A DNA stretch of 64,000 nt from Gilvibacter sp. (GCF_013214815.1 NZ_JABSPU010000008.1:1-64000); one strand, 5' to 3'. Shown: positions 16,981 to 26,788, counted from the stretch's first letter. A program made the numbers and translations. Notes: generated by a model from the letters alone, not told the origin.

Positions 16981-17814
16981 TTATGAGTTTGCCGATCTAG
17001 CTGATCGTTTTAAATACCGTCGAACAAAAAAGAACACCACTCCGATAAGCAGCACAAAAGGCCAGAGATAGAGTACTCCAATAAAGAAGGTCAACAATCC
17101 ACTCCACCCGCCTTTAAAGGCGTTGGCAATCTTACTACCAAAAGAAGCTTGAACCTGTGTTTCTACAGTCTCTTTGTAGAATCGTAAAGAGATTGTACTC
17201 ATGCTTACTTGGCTCTGGAGGTAATTCAATCGGCCTTGTTTAGCTTCGATTTCTTCTCGAATATTGGCCAACTCTCTTTCTATCTCCAACATTTCTGTGA
17301 CGTTCTTAGCTTTTCCCAGCAGTTCCAAATAACGCTCTTCTAATGTGCGTTTGGCTTTGAGTCTAGCTTCAAGATCCACAAATTCCTCGCCCACGTCACG
17401 ACGAGAAATTCGTTTGGTGTCAAAATAATCAACACCCTGGCCAATAGAATCTACCAGAGGTCCAAAATTCGCAGACGGAACACGAATCACAAGGCTTCTA
17501 TAAACCTGATTGTATGATTTTCCCGTATTGTCGTCTTGTAAATTTCCACCCTGAGCAGCAATCGCTTTGCGAATGCGGGTGTAAGTGGCATCCATATCGC
17601 GGGTTTGAAATTCAATTTCCGCGGTCTTAATAATCTTAGCGTCTTTGTTATCCGTTTCGCTGTATTCTGCAGTGGGTTCTGCATTTACGTACGAGTTTCC
17701 GTCTACATCTGCGACGGCCCAACCGTCTGAGTCTGCAATTCCCATCGTGCTTGATCCTGAGTCAGAACAAGCTAAAAAAGTCCCAAAAAGGGCGATAAAT
17801 AAGGTTTTCATCAT
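16981..17814 (-). CDS. DUF4349 lipoprotein with C-terminal membrane anchor
   Basis: 277 residues. The N-terminus 'MKTLFIALFGTFLACSDSG' carries a lipobox (LAC), so it is probably a lipoprotein. The DUF4349 domain follows: 'IIKTAEIEFQTRDMDATYTR', a long coiled-coil hairpin (about 125-205) rich in Glu/Arg/Leu, then 'YLQSQVSMSTISLRFY'. A strong membrane helix (about 240-265) and a basic tail (RRYLKRSARSA) come last. A lipid anchor at one end and a helix at the other is typical of the family, whose function is unknown. Its ATG overlaps the rnpA stop (ATGA). Confidence 0.85.
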   Translation of the reverse strand: MMKTLFIALFGTFLACSDSGSSTMGIADSDGWAVADVDGNSYVNAEPTAEYSETDNKDAKIIKTAEIEFQTRDMDATYTRIRKAIAAQGGNLQDDNTGKSYNQVYRSLVIRVPSANFGPLVDSIGQGVDYFDTKRISRRDVGEEFVDLEARLKAKRTLEERYLELLGKAKNVTEMLEIERELANIREEIEAKQGRLNYLQSQVSMSTISLRFYKETVETQVQASFGSKIANAFKGGWSGLLTFFIGVLYLWPFVLLIGVVFFFVRRYLKRSARSANS

Positions 17815-18155
17815 TCCAATTGTTTTAAAAGTTTTGCCATTGACAGGCGTAATTCAATTAAAGTTGGAAGATTTTTGCCCGTATAAACGAACAACATCAA
17901 ATACCGTGCAGAAGTTGAATCGACTGTATTTTTCTCCAATCGATACGCTTCTCGCATCAGGCGTTTGACACGGTTGCGGTCTACAGCTTTTTTAAAATTT
18001 CGCTTCGAGACGGCAAAAGCGGCTTTGTGTGCAGGCACATCAGCAGGCATAAAACGCATCAGCAAAGGAAAGGCCTTAGCCGTTTTACCTTGGGTAAATA
18101 GGGCTTCGATCTGTTTGCTGCTCTTAAGTCGCTGTGAAGCTGGAAATTTTAACAT
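17811..18155 (-). CDS. rnpA: Ribonuclease P protein component
   Basis: 114-residue protein subunit that supports the RNase P RNA in maturing tRNA 5' ends. The family signature is 'FAVSKRNFKKAVDRNRVKR', the conserved RNR helix. The N-terminus is 'LKSSKQIEALFTQGKTAK'. The gene is not next to rpmH or dnaA as in many bacteria. Instead it heads an operon with a DUF4349 lipoprotein and an S41 protease, an arrangement I associate with flavobacteria. The stop overlaps the next start as ATGA. Confidence 0.95.
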   Translation of the reverse strand: MLKFPASQRLKSSKQIEALFTQGKTAKAFPLLMRFMPADVPAHKAAFAVSKRNFKKAVDRNRVKRLMREAYRLEKNTVDSTSARYLMLFVYTGKNLPTLIELRLSMAKLLKQLE

Positions 18156-18220
18156 AGGTTAAATGTAACCAATTAAGGCATTGGCAATTCCCAATTATTT
18201 CTAAAACTCCTGCTAAAAAC

Positions 18221-18249
18221 AAAAAAAGTCCTGCATTTGCAGGACTTTT
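18221..18249 (-). terminator. Intrinsic terminator of the peptidase operon
   Basis: AAAAGTCCTGC pairs with GCAGGACTTTT (about 18224-18249) around a short T-rich loop. On the minus strand a run of T follows. It lies just after the stop of the M1 peptidase gene at 18271. Confidence 0.85.
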
Positions 18250-18270
18250 GATCATTTGTGATGGATGTGC

Positions 18271-20067
18271 TTACATCTTTTTCATGTTGTCATCTGGCTG
18301 GGCATCTGCCATCAAATTGGAGGGGTCAATTTGAATGCTCTGAATGGTTTTTCCGTTGGATGGAATCTCAAAATCATAGGTTGGATAAGCCCAAGCCCAA
18401 TCATCCAGAACGGTGCGTTTCACACCATCATACGGATTGTCTTTTCCGCCACGCATCATGCGTAAAGGAATATAGAACGACTCTTTGGATCCATCGGCAT
18501 AAGTAACCATAAGGTCAAGAGGCATCGGCATGAGTCCGTTGCGTTTTAGAGTGACTTGGGTACCGCCTTCTGATGCAACTACGTTCTCAATTCCGTAGTC
18601 GATAGTGTTGATGGTCTGCCCGAAATCTTGCAAGTACCAATCCAATTCTAGCCCAGAAACCTTTTCTGCCACACGAATAAAATCATTCGGCGTAGGGTGT
18701 TTGAAGGCAAATTCATCGTAATAGCGCTTGATGGTCTTGGCCAAGTTCTCTTGTCCAATCACATAACCCAATTGAGCCATAAACACCGCCCCTTTGCTGT
18801 AAGCAGCAATACCATAAGCCATGTTGATGTCGTAACGATCCGCATGGGTGGTCAAAGGCTGTTCTTTCCCGCTATTTGCCAGATAGATATAACTGCGATA
18901 ACTTCCTCTGTGCGGGTTATCTGAGTTCTCTCCCATAATCTCATTCATGGCGGCATTTGAAATATACGAGGTGAAACCTTCATCCATCCACTCGTGGATC
19001 GATTCATTGGTCGCCAACAGGAATTGGAACCAGCTGTGTGCCATTTCGTGAGCCGTCACTCCCACAAGAGAACCGAATTTGCGTTCTCCAGTGATCAAGG
19101 TACACATGGCGTATTCCATACCCCCGTCACCACCTTGGATCACAGAGTATTGTTTGTAAGGATAATCACCAATATGCTTGTTGAAGAATTCTAAAAGCGC
19201 AGCTGTTTTAGGCTGCAATTCCTTCCAGTTCTTCAGGTTAGTTTCGCTCATGGTCTTCTTGTAGTAGAAGTTAAGCGTCACTCCATTGGCGCCTTCATAA
19301 ACATCATGAACAAAGTCGGGATCAGCGGCCCAAGTGAAATCATGAACCATAGGCGCATCAAAAACATAGGTCGTCTTGCCGCGCTTGGTTGTAGGCTCAC
19401 CCACCAAATATCCAGTTCCTCCAACAACAAAATCTTTGTCAATGCTCAAGGTCACTTTCCAATCTCCCCAAACACCGTGGAACTCACGGCCAATATAAGG
19501 GTGTGCGTGCCAACCTTGGAAGTCGTATTCTGCCAACTTCGGATACCATTGGGTCATGGAATAAGCTACGCCCTCTGCGTTGTATCTTCCGCTTCTGCGA
19601 ATCTGTACAGGAACTTGAGCGTCCCACTCCAAATAGAAAGTTGTGCTGGCTCCAGGCAAGATCGGCTGGGCCAAATCAACTTCCATAACAGTACCAACCA
19701 CGTCATAATTAAGCTCCATTCCATTTTGAGTGAGTTTCATCGGTTTGATATACCCGATTTCTTCCGGACTCAATTTGGAGATTCTGTCTTTTACCCGCGG
19801 ATCTGCATCAGCGATGGTTCTGGAACGAACGTCCATTTCACTGCCAGGCTGAAAAGCGTTGAAATACAAGTGATAGAATACACGATTCAACGTATCTGGT
19901 GAATTATTGGTGTATTCTATGGTTTGTTTTCCTTTGTACTGATGGCTTTCAACATCAAAGTCGATGTCCATAGTATAATCTGCTTTTTGTTGCCAGTAGG
20001 AAGTGTTGTTCTGTGCAAAGCTGCTCAAGGTCAAGCAACCTACAAGCAGTAAAATGTAAGTTCTCAT
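18271..20067 (-). CDS. M1 family metallopeptidase (aminopeptidase N-like)
   Basis: 598 residues with a signal peptide (TYILLLVGCLTLSSFAQ), so periplasmic or secreted. The zinc site is complete: HEMAH at residues 340-344 and the third ligand Glu363 in 'MDEGFTSYIS', 18 residues further on. The substrate-N-terminus motif reads 'GGDGGMEYAM' (about 312-321), a variant of GAMEN. The N-terminal beta saddle (30-230) and a short C-terminal beta domain are present, but the large helical C-terminal domain of PepN is absent. This is the short M1 type common in Bacteroidota. Its ATG overlaps the stop of the upstream S8 protease gene as TAATG. Confidence 0.93.
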   Translation of the reverse strand: MRTYILLLVGCLTLSSFAQNNTSYWQQKADYTMDIDFDVESHQYKGKQTIEYTNNSPDTLNRVFYHLYFNAFQPGSEMDVRSRTIADADPRVKDRISKLSPEEIGYIKPMKLTQNGMELNYDVVGTVMEVDLAQPILPGASTTFYLEWDAQVPVQIRRSGRYNAEGVAYSMTQWYPKLAEYDFQGWHAHPYIGREFHGVWGDWKVTLSIDKDFVVGGTGYLVGEPTTKRGKTTYVFDAPMVHDFTWAADPDFVHDVYEGANGVTLNFYYKKTMSETNLKNWKELQPKTAALLEFFNKHIGDYPYKQYSVIQGGDGGMEYAMCTLITGERKFGSLVGVTAHEMAHSWFQFLLATNESIHEWMDEGFTSYISNAAMNEIMGENSDNPHRGSYRSYIYLANSGKEQPLTTHADRYDINMAYGIAAYSKGAVFMAQLGYVIGQENLAKTIKRYYDEFAFKHPTPNDFIRVAEKVSGLELDWYLQDFGQTINTIDYGIENVVASEGGTQVTLKRNGLMPMPLDLMVTYADGSKESFYIPLRMMRGGKDNPYDGVKRTVLDDWAWAYPTYDFEIPSNGKTIQSIQIDPSNLMADAQPDDNMKKM

Positions 20068-21743
20068 TATCGTGACATTTTATCTGCCATCAAGATGGCG
20101 TTGTACATATTGACCATTTTTCCAGAAACAGAAATCTGGCCAAAGGCTTGTGCGTTAGCTGGATCTCCGCCCAAAACAACGTTCTGAGAAGAATCCAATC
20201 CGCTCTTCATCAAGATATCTTTTACTTGAGCTGCAGTCAAATTAGGATAGTAGGAACGAATAACTGCTGCTACACCCGCTGCTGCTGGAGCCGCCATAGA
20301 AGTACCTTGCTGATATTCATAGGTGTTGTTTGGCATGGTAGACCAAATCTTAGTTCCAGGCGCAAACACATCAACAGAAGTATTTCCGTAGTTGGAGAAG
20401 TTTGCTACCATCTCACTACCGTAATCGTGGTGCATTGCACCAATAGTAATAAAGTTGTCTGCAATTTCAGCACCGTCTAATTCTTGGTCATTTGGATATA
20501 CTTGAATACCATCCAAGTCCAAGGCTTCATTTCCTGCTGCGTTTACAATGAGCACGTCTTTGCTAGCCGCGTATTTGATAGCATCCCAAACCCATTCTGG
20601 GTGCGGAGAATAGTATTTTCCAAAACTTGTATTAATCACTTTTGCACCATTGTCTGCTGCGTAGCGAATCGCTAAAGCGATGTCTTTATCGTATTCGTCC
20701 CCGTCTGGCACTGCGCGCAATACCATGATCTCAACGTTGTTGGCCACACCATTCATTCCAATGCCGTTGTTGCGTTCTGCAGCAATGATACCGGCCACGT
20801 GAGTTCCGTGAGAAACGTCTTCTTTATCTGCAGTTGGTCCGTCAACATCGTTGTTTCCGTAAGTCTTGTCGTTCCAGTCGTCTGGATTGTCTCCAAGCGC
20901 TCCTCTAAAGTCTGCAGTCATGTTGAAGTGTGAGTCCATACGCCCACCGAAGTAATCGATCCCTTCTTGAAGCTGATCTAAAACATCCGGCACGGTATCT
21001 CCGTAAGTAAGCATTTGAGTCAACATACCGATTTGCTGCTGTGTTGCAGCATCAGGATTTGCAATTCCTTGCAAGTCTTTTGCGGTATAGTCTTCCTTCC
21101 CGAGTTTTTTAGCGATGGCTTCGTGAGCTGGCTTTACTTGAGCCAAGATAGCATTGTATTGGTTCAAAGTTCCTTGTACGTCAGCAACTTCTTTTTCGTA
21201 TTCAGCTTTCGCTTTTTGATACAAAGCGTAATCTTCACGGTCAGCAGCGCTGATAGCAGCCTCTGATTTACCGTCGAATTTAGGACCTAGTTTGCGCATA
21301 TAACGAACATACTCCATGTTCTCAGCCACTACATCGCCTAAGAAATTCCAACCATGTATATCATCAATATAACCGTTGTTGTCATCGTCTTTCCCGTTAT
21401 TCGGGATCTCTCCTTTGTTTACCCAGATCACATCGTCTAGATCTTCATGCTCAATGTCGGTACCGCTATCAATTACCGCAACGATCACAGTTTCCCCTTT
21501 CTTTTTGTTGAGCAGTTCTGCATAGGCTTTATCCACACTCATTCCAGGAATGGTGTCCATTACTAAATCGGCAGCTCCCCAACTTTTAGTTTGGGCCTCT
21601 GTTAGTGGCGCAACCTTTAAGGGTACTGAATCAATATTTCCGATAGGAGTTGAAACCAATGGAGCAGGACCTCCACAGGAAACCATAAACAGCGATAAAC
21701 CTAACGCTGGAATGATCATCTTCTTCATATTCATAGGTATCAT
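20067..21743 (-). CDS. S8 subtilase lipoprotein with a large insertion between catalytic Asp and His
   Basis: 558-residue subtilisin-type serine protease. A lipobox (SLFMVSCGG) suggests anchoring in the outer membrane. The catalytic triad is Asp92 ('AVIDSGTD'), His312 ('SHGTHVAG') and Ser482 ('GTSMAAPAAAG'), with the oxyanion Asn405 (NAAGNE). Asp and His are 220 residues apart, whereas classical subtilases have 30-50. The insert contains a helical, charged segment (about 165-265). I use the ATG at 21743, which overlaps the upstream stop as TAATG. ATGs at 21734 and 21728 are alternatives that would also leave a complete signal. It sits in the middle of an MBL-S8-M1 coupled operon. Confidence 0.92.
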   Translation of the reverse strand: MIPMNMKKMIIPALGLSLFMVSCGGPAPLVSTPIGNIDSVPLKVAPLTEAQTKSWGAADLVMDTIPGMSVDKAYAELLNKKKGETVIVAVIDSGTDIEHEDLDDVIWVNKGEIPNNGKDDDNNGYIDDIHGWNFLGDVVAENMEYVRYMRKLGPKFDGKSEAAISAADREDYALYQKAKAEYEKEVADVQGTLNQYNAILAQVKPAHEAIAKKLGKEDYTAKDLQGIANPDAATQQQIGMLTQMLTYGDTVPDVLDQLQEGIDYFGGRMDSHFNMTADFRGALGDNPDDWNDKTYGNNDVDGPTADKEDVSHGTHVAGIIAAERNNGIGMNGVANNVEIMVLRAVPDGDEYDKDIALAIRYAADNGAKVINTSFGKYYSPHPEWVWDAIKYAASKDVLIVNAAGNEALDLDGIQVYPNDQELDGAEIADNFITIGAMHHDYGSEMVANFSNYGNTSVDVFAPGTKIWSTMPNNTYEYQQGTSMAAPAAAGVAAVIRSYYPNLTAAQVKDILMKSGLDSSQNVVLGGDPANAQAFGQISVSGKMVNMYNAILMADKMSR

Positions 21744-22603
21744 TAATTAAATAAGTTGTTAAATGTATGTGCTTGGTCAAATCGCACGCCTTTCTCGGTG
21801 TGCTTGACCGTGATAATTTCATGATGTGGATCGTGTTCTAAAAACAAGTACAATTCCTCGTTCGCTGCCCGATCCAAAAAAGCAGCTTTTTCATCCAAGG
21901 TCAACAGTGGGCGCGTATCGTATCCCATCACATAAGGAAGCGGAACATGTCCCGCCGTTGGGAGCAGATCTGCCATAAAAACCAAGGTCTTGCCTTTGTA
22001 TTTGATGTGCGGGATCATTTGTTTTTCCGTGTGTCCATCGGCAAAAAGTATTCCAAAGCCCAGCTCGCTTGATTCCGTATAAGGCAAACCTTGCGGATCC
22101 ACAAAATGCAATTGTCCGCTTTCTTCTAGCGGCATGATGTTTTCTTTCAAAAAAGAGGCCTTCTCACGAGCATTGGGATTCACAGCCCATTCCCAGTGGG
22201 ATTTGTTGGTCCAGTATTTAGCGTTTTTAAACGCTGGACGATATCCACTTTTGTCTGCATTCCAAACCACAGAACCTCCGCAGTGATCAAAATGCAAATG
22301 GGTCATAAAGACGTCGGTGATATCATCCGGATGAAATCCGTGCTTTGCCAAAGAACCTTCTAAACTGTAATCTCCCCAGAGGTAATAGTAGCCGAAGAAT
22401 TTTTCGGACTGCTTATTACCCATTCCCGTATCGATCAATATCAATCGATCGCCATCTTCTATGAGCAGGCAGCGTGCTGCCATATCGATCATATTGTTCG
22501 CATCCGCCGGATTGGTTCGTGTCCAAAGTGATTTGGGAACCACTCCGAACATGGCTCCGCCGTCTAATTTGAAATTTCCGGATTCAATAGGGTAGAGGGT
22601 CAT
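21743..22603 (-). CDS. MBL-fold metallo-hydrolase
   Basis: 286 residues of the metallo-beta-lactamase superfamily. The metal motif is 'THLHFDHCGG' (HxHxDH), with further ligands in 'LFADGHTEKQMIPHI' and the C-terminal 'FLEHDPHHEI'. It lacks a signal peptide and looks cytosolic. It resembles the quorum-lactonase/AttM-like and 'MBL fold metallo-hydrolase' proteins acting on esters or lactones, but the substrate cannot be told. It is the first gene of a run in which each stop overlaps the next ATG, feeding into two exported peptidases. Confidence 0.88.
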   Translation of the reverse strand: MTLYPIESGNFKLDGGAMFGVVPKSLWTRTNPADANNMIDMAARCLLIEDGDRLILIDTGMGNKQSEKFFGYYYLWGDYSLEGSLAKHGFHPDDITDVFMTHLHFDHCGGSVVWNADKSGYRPAFKNAKYWTNKSHWEWAVNPNAREKASFLKENIMPLEESGQLHFVDPQGLPYTESSELGFGILFADGHTEKQMIPHIKYKGKTLVFMADLLPTAGHVPLPYVMGYDTRPLLTLDEKAAFLDRAANEELYLFLEHDPHHEIITVKHTEKGVRFDQAHTFNNLFN

Positions 22604-22762
22604 TCCTTTAACAAAAGTTACGCAAATTACTAAAAGACAAAGACTCTTCCCCGATTAAGCCTCAGATTTTTGGGATTGTTAACGCAGTATTTTAACAATT
22701 TTAGCACTATTTGGTTCATTGCCGCCAATTCTTGTTATTTTTAGACAACCAAACCGCAGCAC

Positions 22763-24613
22763 ATGATTGAATTAGCAGGGATAATTGTTTTAGGAATTTT
22801 GGCCCAATGGGTGGCCTGGAAATTTAAGATTCCTGCCATTTTACCGCTGATTTTGATCGGTTTGTTCGTGGGTCCAATTTCCACCTTGATCTCTGAGGAT
22901 GGAACCCAGTGGATCCAGCCTATTTTTAATGGAGACAAAGGGCTTTTTCCCAACCAACATTTGTTCAATTTTGTATCCCTAGCGATTGGTATCATTCTCT
23001 TTGAAGGAGGTTTGACCTTGAAGCGTGGAGAGGTTTCTAAAATTGGTCCTGTGATCGGGAAGTTGATCAGTTTGGGCTCTGTGGTGACCTTTGCCGGAGC
23101 GGGATTAGCCGCCCATTATATTTTTGGTCTTGACTGGCGCATCAGCTTTTTATTTTCTTCTTTGATCATCGTTACCGGGCCGACGGTAATCACGCCTATT
23201 CTCAGAAATATTCCGCTGAAAAAAGACGTCTCTGCGGTATTAAAGTGGGAAGGTATTTTGATCGATCCAATAGGTGCTTTGGTTGCCGTATTGGTCTTTG
23301 AGTTTATAAGCGTTGGAGGAGATGCGGGCTATACCAAGCAAGCTTTGGTAGAGTTTGGTAAGATTGTCCTGATTGGATTTGCCTTTGGTATTTCTGGCGG
23401 ATATGCGCTCTACTATGCCATTAAAAAGAAATTCATTCCACACTACTTGCTAAACGTGGTGGCACTTTCTGTAGTGCTATTGATCTTTGTAGAAAGTGAC
23501 ATTTTTGCTCATGAATCGGGCCTTTTGGCTGTGGTAGTGATGGGGATGTTCTTAGGAAATAGCGACCTTCCCAACCTCAAGGAACTGCTTTACTTTAAAG
23601 AGTCTTTAAGCGTACTTTTGATCTCTATACTGTTCATTTTATTGGCGGCAAACATTTCTTTGGAGGACTTGTTGCTGGTATACACTTGGGAGACTGCTGC
23701 GCTTTTAGCGGTAATTGTATTTGTACTCAGACCGATAGGGGTATTCCTATCCACTATTGGTAGTAGTTTAAAAACCAACGAGAAACTCTTTATTTCTTGG
23801 GTTGGGCCTCGTGGTATTGTGGCCGCAGGTATTGCCTCACTTTTTGGAACCAAATTGGTGGAGCAAGGCGTCAAAGGCGCAGAGTACATTACGCCCTTGG
23901 TTTTTGCGGTAGTATTGGCCACGGTTTTACTCAATGCCGCAACAGCCAGACTTTTTGCCCGTTTAGTTGGGGTGTTTTTGACCTCATCAGAAGCGATAAT
24001 CATTGTGGGGGCTTCCAAACCCTCACGAGTCATTGGGAGCTATCTCAAAAAGAACAAGCGCGATGTAGTTTTGATCGATACCAACGCGAGTAATATCAGT
24101 CTAGCACGTGAGCTCGGTCTGGATTCCATGAATGCGAATATTTATGAAGGAGATCTGACAGACAACATTGAATTCAATGACGTAGGTTTTCTTATTGCCA
24201 TGACGGGTAATGATGAGATCAACAAATACGCCTTGACCAAATACAGAGCCTCTCTAGGAGAGAACGGATCCTTCCGCCTTATGAGTGATGAGGAACGCAA
24301 AAAGGGCTTACAAAACGGAAGCGCTCCGGATGAAGTACTCTCTACCACTCATGACTATGCAGACCTAACTCGAGTAGCGAATGAGTACCCTTCCATTCAA
24401 GAGATCGATATTGATTCCGAGGTGGTCTTTCAGCGCATGTTGGACTATATTCTTGACCACAAAGACATGGTGGCTCTGTTCTTGAAAGCGCCTAGTGGTG
24501 AACTGAGCTTTATTACCAATCCTTCTCAAATGGAAGTTGTAGAAGGCTCTCAATTAGCTTACCTGGGCAAGACCATTGATGTAGAAAGTGTGTTGAAAAA
24601 TGTGCCTAGCTAA
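22763..24613 (+). CDS. CPA-type cation:proton antiporter with cytosolic TrkA-N domain
   Basis: 616 residues. About 12-13 membrane helices (residues 3-400) form a sodium/hydrogen exchanger domain. The N-terminus is 'WKFKIPAILPLILIGLFVGP', and the family helix is 'GILIDPIGALVAVLVFEFI' with its conserved acidic ion-binding DP. From about 410 a Rossmann-like TrkA-N segment follows ('IIIVGASKPSRVIGSYL', 'DVVLIDTNASNISLARELGL'), which in relatives binds nucleotides to gate K+ or Na+ export. A TrkA-C-like tail ends the protein. It likely handles pH and salt homeostasis. It is divergent from the MBL gene, with a near-consensus -7 box TATTTTTA just upstream. Confidence 0.9.
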   Translation: MIELAGIIVLGILAQWVAWKFKIPAILPLILIGLFVGPISTLISEDGTQWIQPIFNGDKGLFPNQHLFNFVSLAIGIILFEGGLTLKRGEVSKIGPVIGKLISLGSVVTFAGAGLAAHYIFGLDWRISFLFSSLIIVTGPTVITPILRNIPLKKDVSAVLKWEGILIDPIGALVAVLVFEFISVGGDAGYTKQALVEFGKIVLIGFAFGISGGYALYYAIKKKFIPHYLLNVVALSVVLLIFVESDIFAHESGLLAVVVMGMFLGNSDLPNLKELLYFKESLSVLLISILFILLAANISLEDLLLVYTWETAALLAVIVFVLRPIGVFLSTIGSSLKTNEKLFISWVGPRGIVAAGIASLFGTKLVEQGVKGAEYITPLVFAVVLATVLLNAATARLFARLVGVFLTSSEAIIIVGASKPSRVIGSYLKKNKRDVVLIDTNASNISLARELGLDSMNANIYEGDLTDNIEFNDVGFLIAMTGNDEINKYALTKYRASLGENGSFRLMSDEERKKGLQNGSAPDEVLSTTHDYADLTRVANEYPSIQEIDIDSEVVFQRMLDYILDHKDMVALFLKAPSGELSFITNPSQMEVVEGSQLAYLGKTIDVESVLKNVPS

Positions 24614-24679
24614 ATCCCGAGGACTGTTTTAAAAAATAAACCAGGAATTCTAACGTTCCCATTCACAAAGCCATCCCTT

Positions 24680-24898
24680 ATGAAAAGAGTTGTCGTTCTA
24701 AGCCTTGTTATTCTAGCTTGTTTTACTTCTTGTAAAGACGATGATGTTTCTTGCGTAAGCTGCAGTAATGAGTTAACACAAACCTTTACACTCTGTCGTG
24801 AAGCCAATGGTGATGCCTCGGTCAACGGTGAAGATACCGATACCGACTATGACGTATACCTTTCCAATCTAACGGAACAAGGTACGAGTTGTAATTAG
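24680..24898 (+). CDS. Small cysteine-containing lipoprotein, unknown
   Basis: 72 residues. The N-terminus '[19 protein letters not shown]' is a lipoprotein signal with lipobox and an acidic +2 region typical of Bacteroidota outer-membrane or surface lipoproteins. The mature 55 residues contain four more cysteines ('[10 protein letters not shown]', 'LCREANGD', final SCN), which suggests two disulfides. It is otherwise acidic and low in structure. I do not recognise a family. Similar short C-x-x-C lipoproteins are frequent next to transporters in flavobacteria, but no functional tie is proven. It converges on lepA with a four-base stop overlap. Confidence 0.6.
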   Translation: MKRVVVLSLVILACFTSCKDDDVSCVSCSNELTQTFTLCREANGDASVNGEDTDTDYDVYLSNLTEQGTSCN

Positions 24899-26691
24899 TC
24901 GTTGAGTTTTAGAACGGCCATGAAAGCTTCCTGTGGGATCTCCACATTACCAACCTGACGCATACGCTTCTTCCCTTTTTTCTGCTTCTCCAAAAGCTTT
25001 CTCTTACGGGAGATATCACCACCATAACATTTGGCTGTAACGTCTTTTCTAAGCGCTTTTACAGTCTCACGAGCAATGATCTTAGCTCCAATGGCCGCCT
25101 GAATTGGAATATCAAACTGCTGTCTCGGGATAAGCTCTTTAAGCTTCTCGCACATCTTTTTCCCAATGTCATAAGCATTGTCCTTGTGCAAGAGTGCAGA
25201 AAGGGCGTCTACGGTGTTCCCGTTGAGCAGCACATCAACTTTTACCAAGTTAGAAGTGCGCATTCCAATAGGTGCGTAGTCAAAGGAGGCGTATCCTTTA
25301 GATACCGTTTTGAGTCGATCGTAGAAGTCAAATACAATTTCCGCCAAAGGCATATCAAAAGAAAGCTCTACGCGCTCAGGCGTCAAATAATTTTGATTGG
25401 TGATCTGTCCGCGCTTTTCAATACACAAGCTCATCACCGGTCCAACAAAATCCGATTTGGTAATTATACTCGCCTTAATGAAGGGCTCTTCTACACGATT
25501 CATTGTAGACGGCTCCGGAAGATCAGAAGGGTTATTCACCAAAATGACCTCATCCGGTTCTTTGTTGGTGTAGGCGTGATAGGATACGTTAGGTACCGTA
25601 GTGATCACGGTCATATTGAATTCGCGTTCCAAACGCTCTTGGATGATCTCTAAGTGCAGCATTCCTAGGAATCCACAACGGAATCCAAAACCAAGGGCTG
25701 CAGAACTCTCCGGTTGGAACACCAAAGAAGCGTCATTAAGCTGCAACTTTTCCATAGAGTTCCTCAGTTCTTCATAATCTTCAGTATCCACGGGATAGAT
25801 CCCAGCGAATACCATCGGTTTTACATCTTCAAAACCTTCGATCATTTTGGTTGTAGGCTCCTTTGCGTCAGTAATAGTGTCACCCACTTTTACATCACGA
25901 GCATCTTTGATCCCTGTGATGAGGTAACCTACATCCCCTGCGCCTACTTTTTGTTTCGGAGCTTGTTTGAGCTTGAGGGTTCCAACTTCATCGGCAAAAT
26001 AGGTCTTGCCCGTTGCCATGAATTTGATCTGTTGCCCTTTGCGGATCTCGCCATCAATCACTCGAAAGTAGGTCTCTACTCCGCGGAAAGGATTGTAAAC
26101 AGAATCAAAGATCAGCGCTTGCAGCGGTGCTGCAGGATCACCTTGAGGAGCAGGAATGCGCTCAATAATGGCGTTTAAAATATCTTCAATTCCAATACCT
26201 GTTTTAGCACTGGCAGGAATTACTTCTTCAGCATCGCAACCCAAAAGATCAACAATGTCATCAGTCACTTCCTCTGGATTCGCACTCGGAAGATCAACTT
26301 TGTTAAGCACAGGAATGATCTCTAAGTCGTTCTCCAAAGCCAAATAGAGGTTAGAGATGGTCTGCGCCTGAATGCTCTGAGCAGCATCAACAACCAATAG
26401 TGCTCCTTCACAGGCAGCAATAGATCTTGAAACCTCATAACTAAAATCAACGTGACCCGGAGTATCAATCAAGTTGAGGACATAGGTCTCTCCTTCATAA
26501 ACATACTCCATTTGAATCGCGTGGCTTTTAATAGTGATCCCGCGTTCACGTTCGAGATCCATATTGTCCAAGAGTTGGTTTTGACTCTCACGTTCAGTTA
26601 CCGAACCCGTGTATTCCAAAAGTCTGTCGGCCAAGGTAGATTTTCCGTGGTCGATATGCGCGATGATGCAAAAGTTGCGAAAGTGCTTCAT
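24895..26691 (-). CDS. lepA: Elongation factor 4 (LepA) ribosomal GTPase
   Basis: 598 residues, the standard LepA length. GTPase motifs are G1 '[10 protein letters not shown]', G3 'DTPGHVDF', G4 NKVD and G5 SAKTG. Domains II, III and V follow, then the LepA-specific C-terminal domain ('[20 protein letters not shown]') that reaches into the peptidyl-transferase centre. LepA binds the ribosome under stress and helps initiation or back-translocation. A TATCTTTG promoter box lies just upstream. It ends in a four-base convergent overlap with the small lipoprotein gene. Confidence 0.97.
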   Translation of the reverse strand: MKHFRNFCIIAHIDHGKSTLADRLLEYTGSVTERESQNQLLDNMDLERERGITIKSHAIQMEYVYEGETYVLNLIDTPGHVDFSYEVSRSIAACEGALLVVDAAQSIQAQTISNLYLALENDLEIIPVLNKVDLPSANPEEVTDDIVDLLGCDAEEVIPASAKTGIGIEDILNAIIERIPAPQGDPAAPLQALIFDSVYNPFRGVETYFRVIDGEIRKGQQIKFMATGKTYFADEVGTLKLKQAPKQKVGAGDVGYLITGIKDARDVKVGDTITDAKEPTTKMIEGFEDVKPMVFAGIYPVDTEDYEELRNSMEKLQLNDASLVFQPESSAALGFGFRCGFLGMLHLEIIQERLEREFNMTVITTVPNVSYHAYTNKEPDEVILVNNPSDLPEPSTMNRVEEPFIKASIITKSDFVGPVMSLCIEKRGQITNQNYLTPERVELSFDMPLAEIVFDFYDRLKTVSKGYASFDYAPIGMRTSNLVKVDVLLNGNTVDALSALLHKDNAYDIGKKMCEKLKELIPRQQFDIPIQAAIGAKIIARETVKALRKDVTAKCYGGDISRKRKLLEKQKKGKKRMRQVGNVEIPQEAFMAVLKLND

Positions 26692-26717
26692 ATACTTGCC
26701 TTTGGGGCGATTTTGCG

Positions 26718-26725
26718 CAAAGATA
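26718..26725 (-). promoter_or_regulatory. Promoter -7 element of lepA (TATCTTTG)
   Basis: The minus-strand TATCTTTG is an exact TAnnTTTG match, 26 bases before the lepA ATG at 26691. It lies within the short divergent region shared with dusB. Confidence 0.55.
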
Positions 26726-26774
26726 GTGCAAAAGCGCGGCTTTTAGTAGCATTTTGTAAGAATCTGATTTTACG

Positions 26775-26782
26775 TAATTTTG
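26775..26782 (+). promoter_or_regulatory. Promoter -7 element of dusB (TAATTTTG)
   Basis: TAATTTTG matches TAnnTTTG, and a TTTG at 26753-26756 lies 18 bp upstream as the -33 element. It ends only 6 bp before the dusB ATG, so the transcript would be leaderless or nearly so. Confidence 0.65.
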
Positions 26783-26788
26783 CAGCCA

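Noticed and set aside
19306-19902. 198-codon open frame on the plus strand opposite the M1 peptidase gene
   Set aside because: It lies wholly antisense to a protein with a complete active site, has no domain pattern, and its composition is that of a complementary frame.
25186-25653. 155-codon open frame antisense to lepA
   Set aside because: Arg/His-rich translation with no recognisable motif, opposite a very strongly conserved gene. Treated as a shadow frame.
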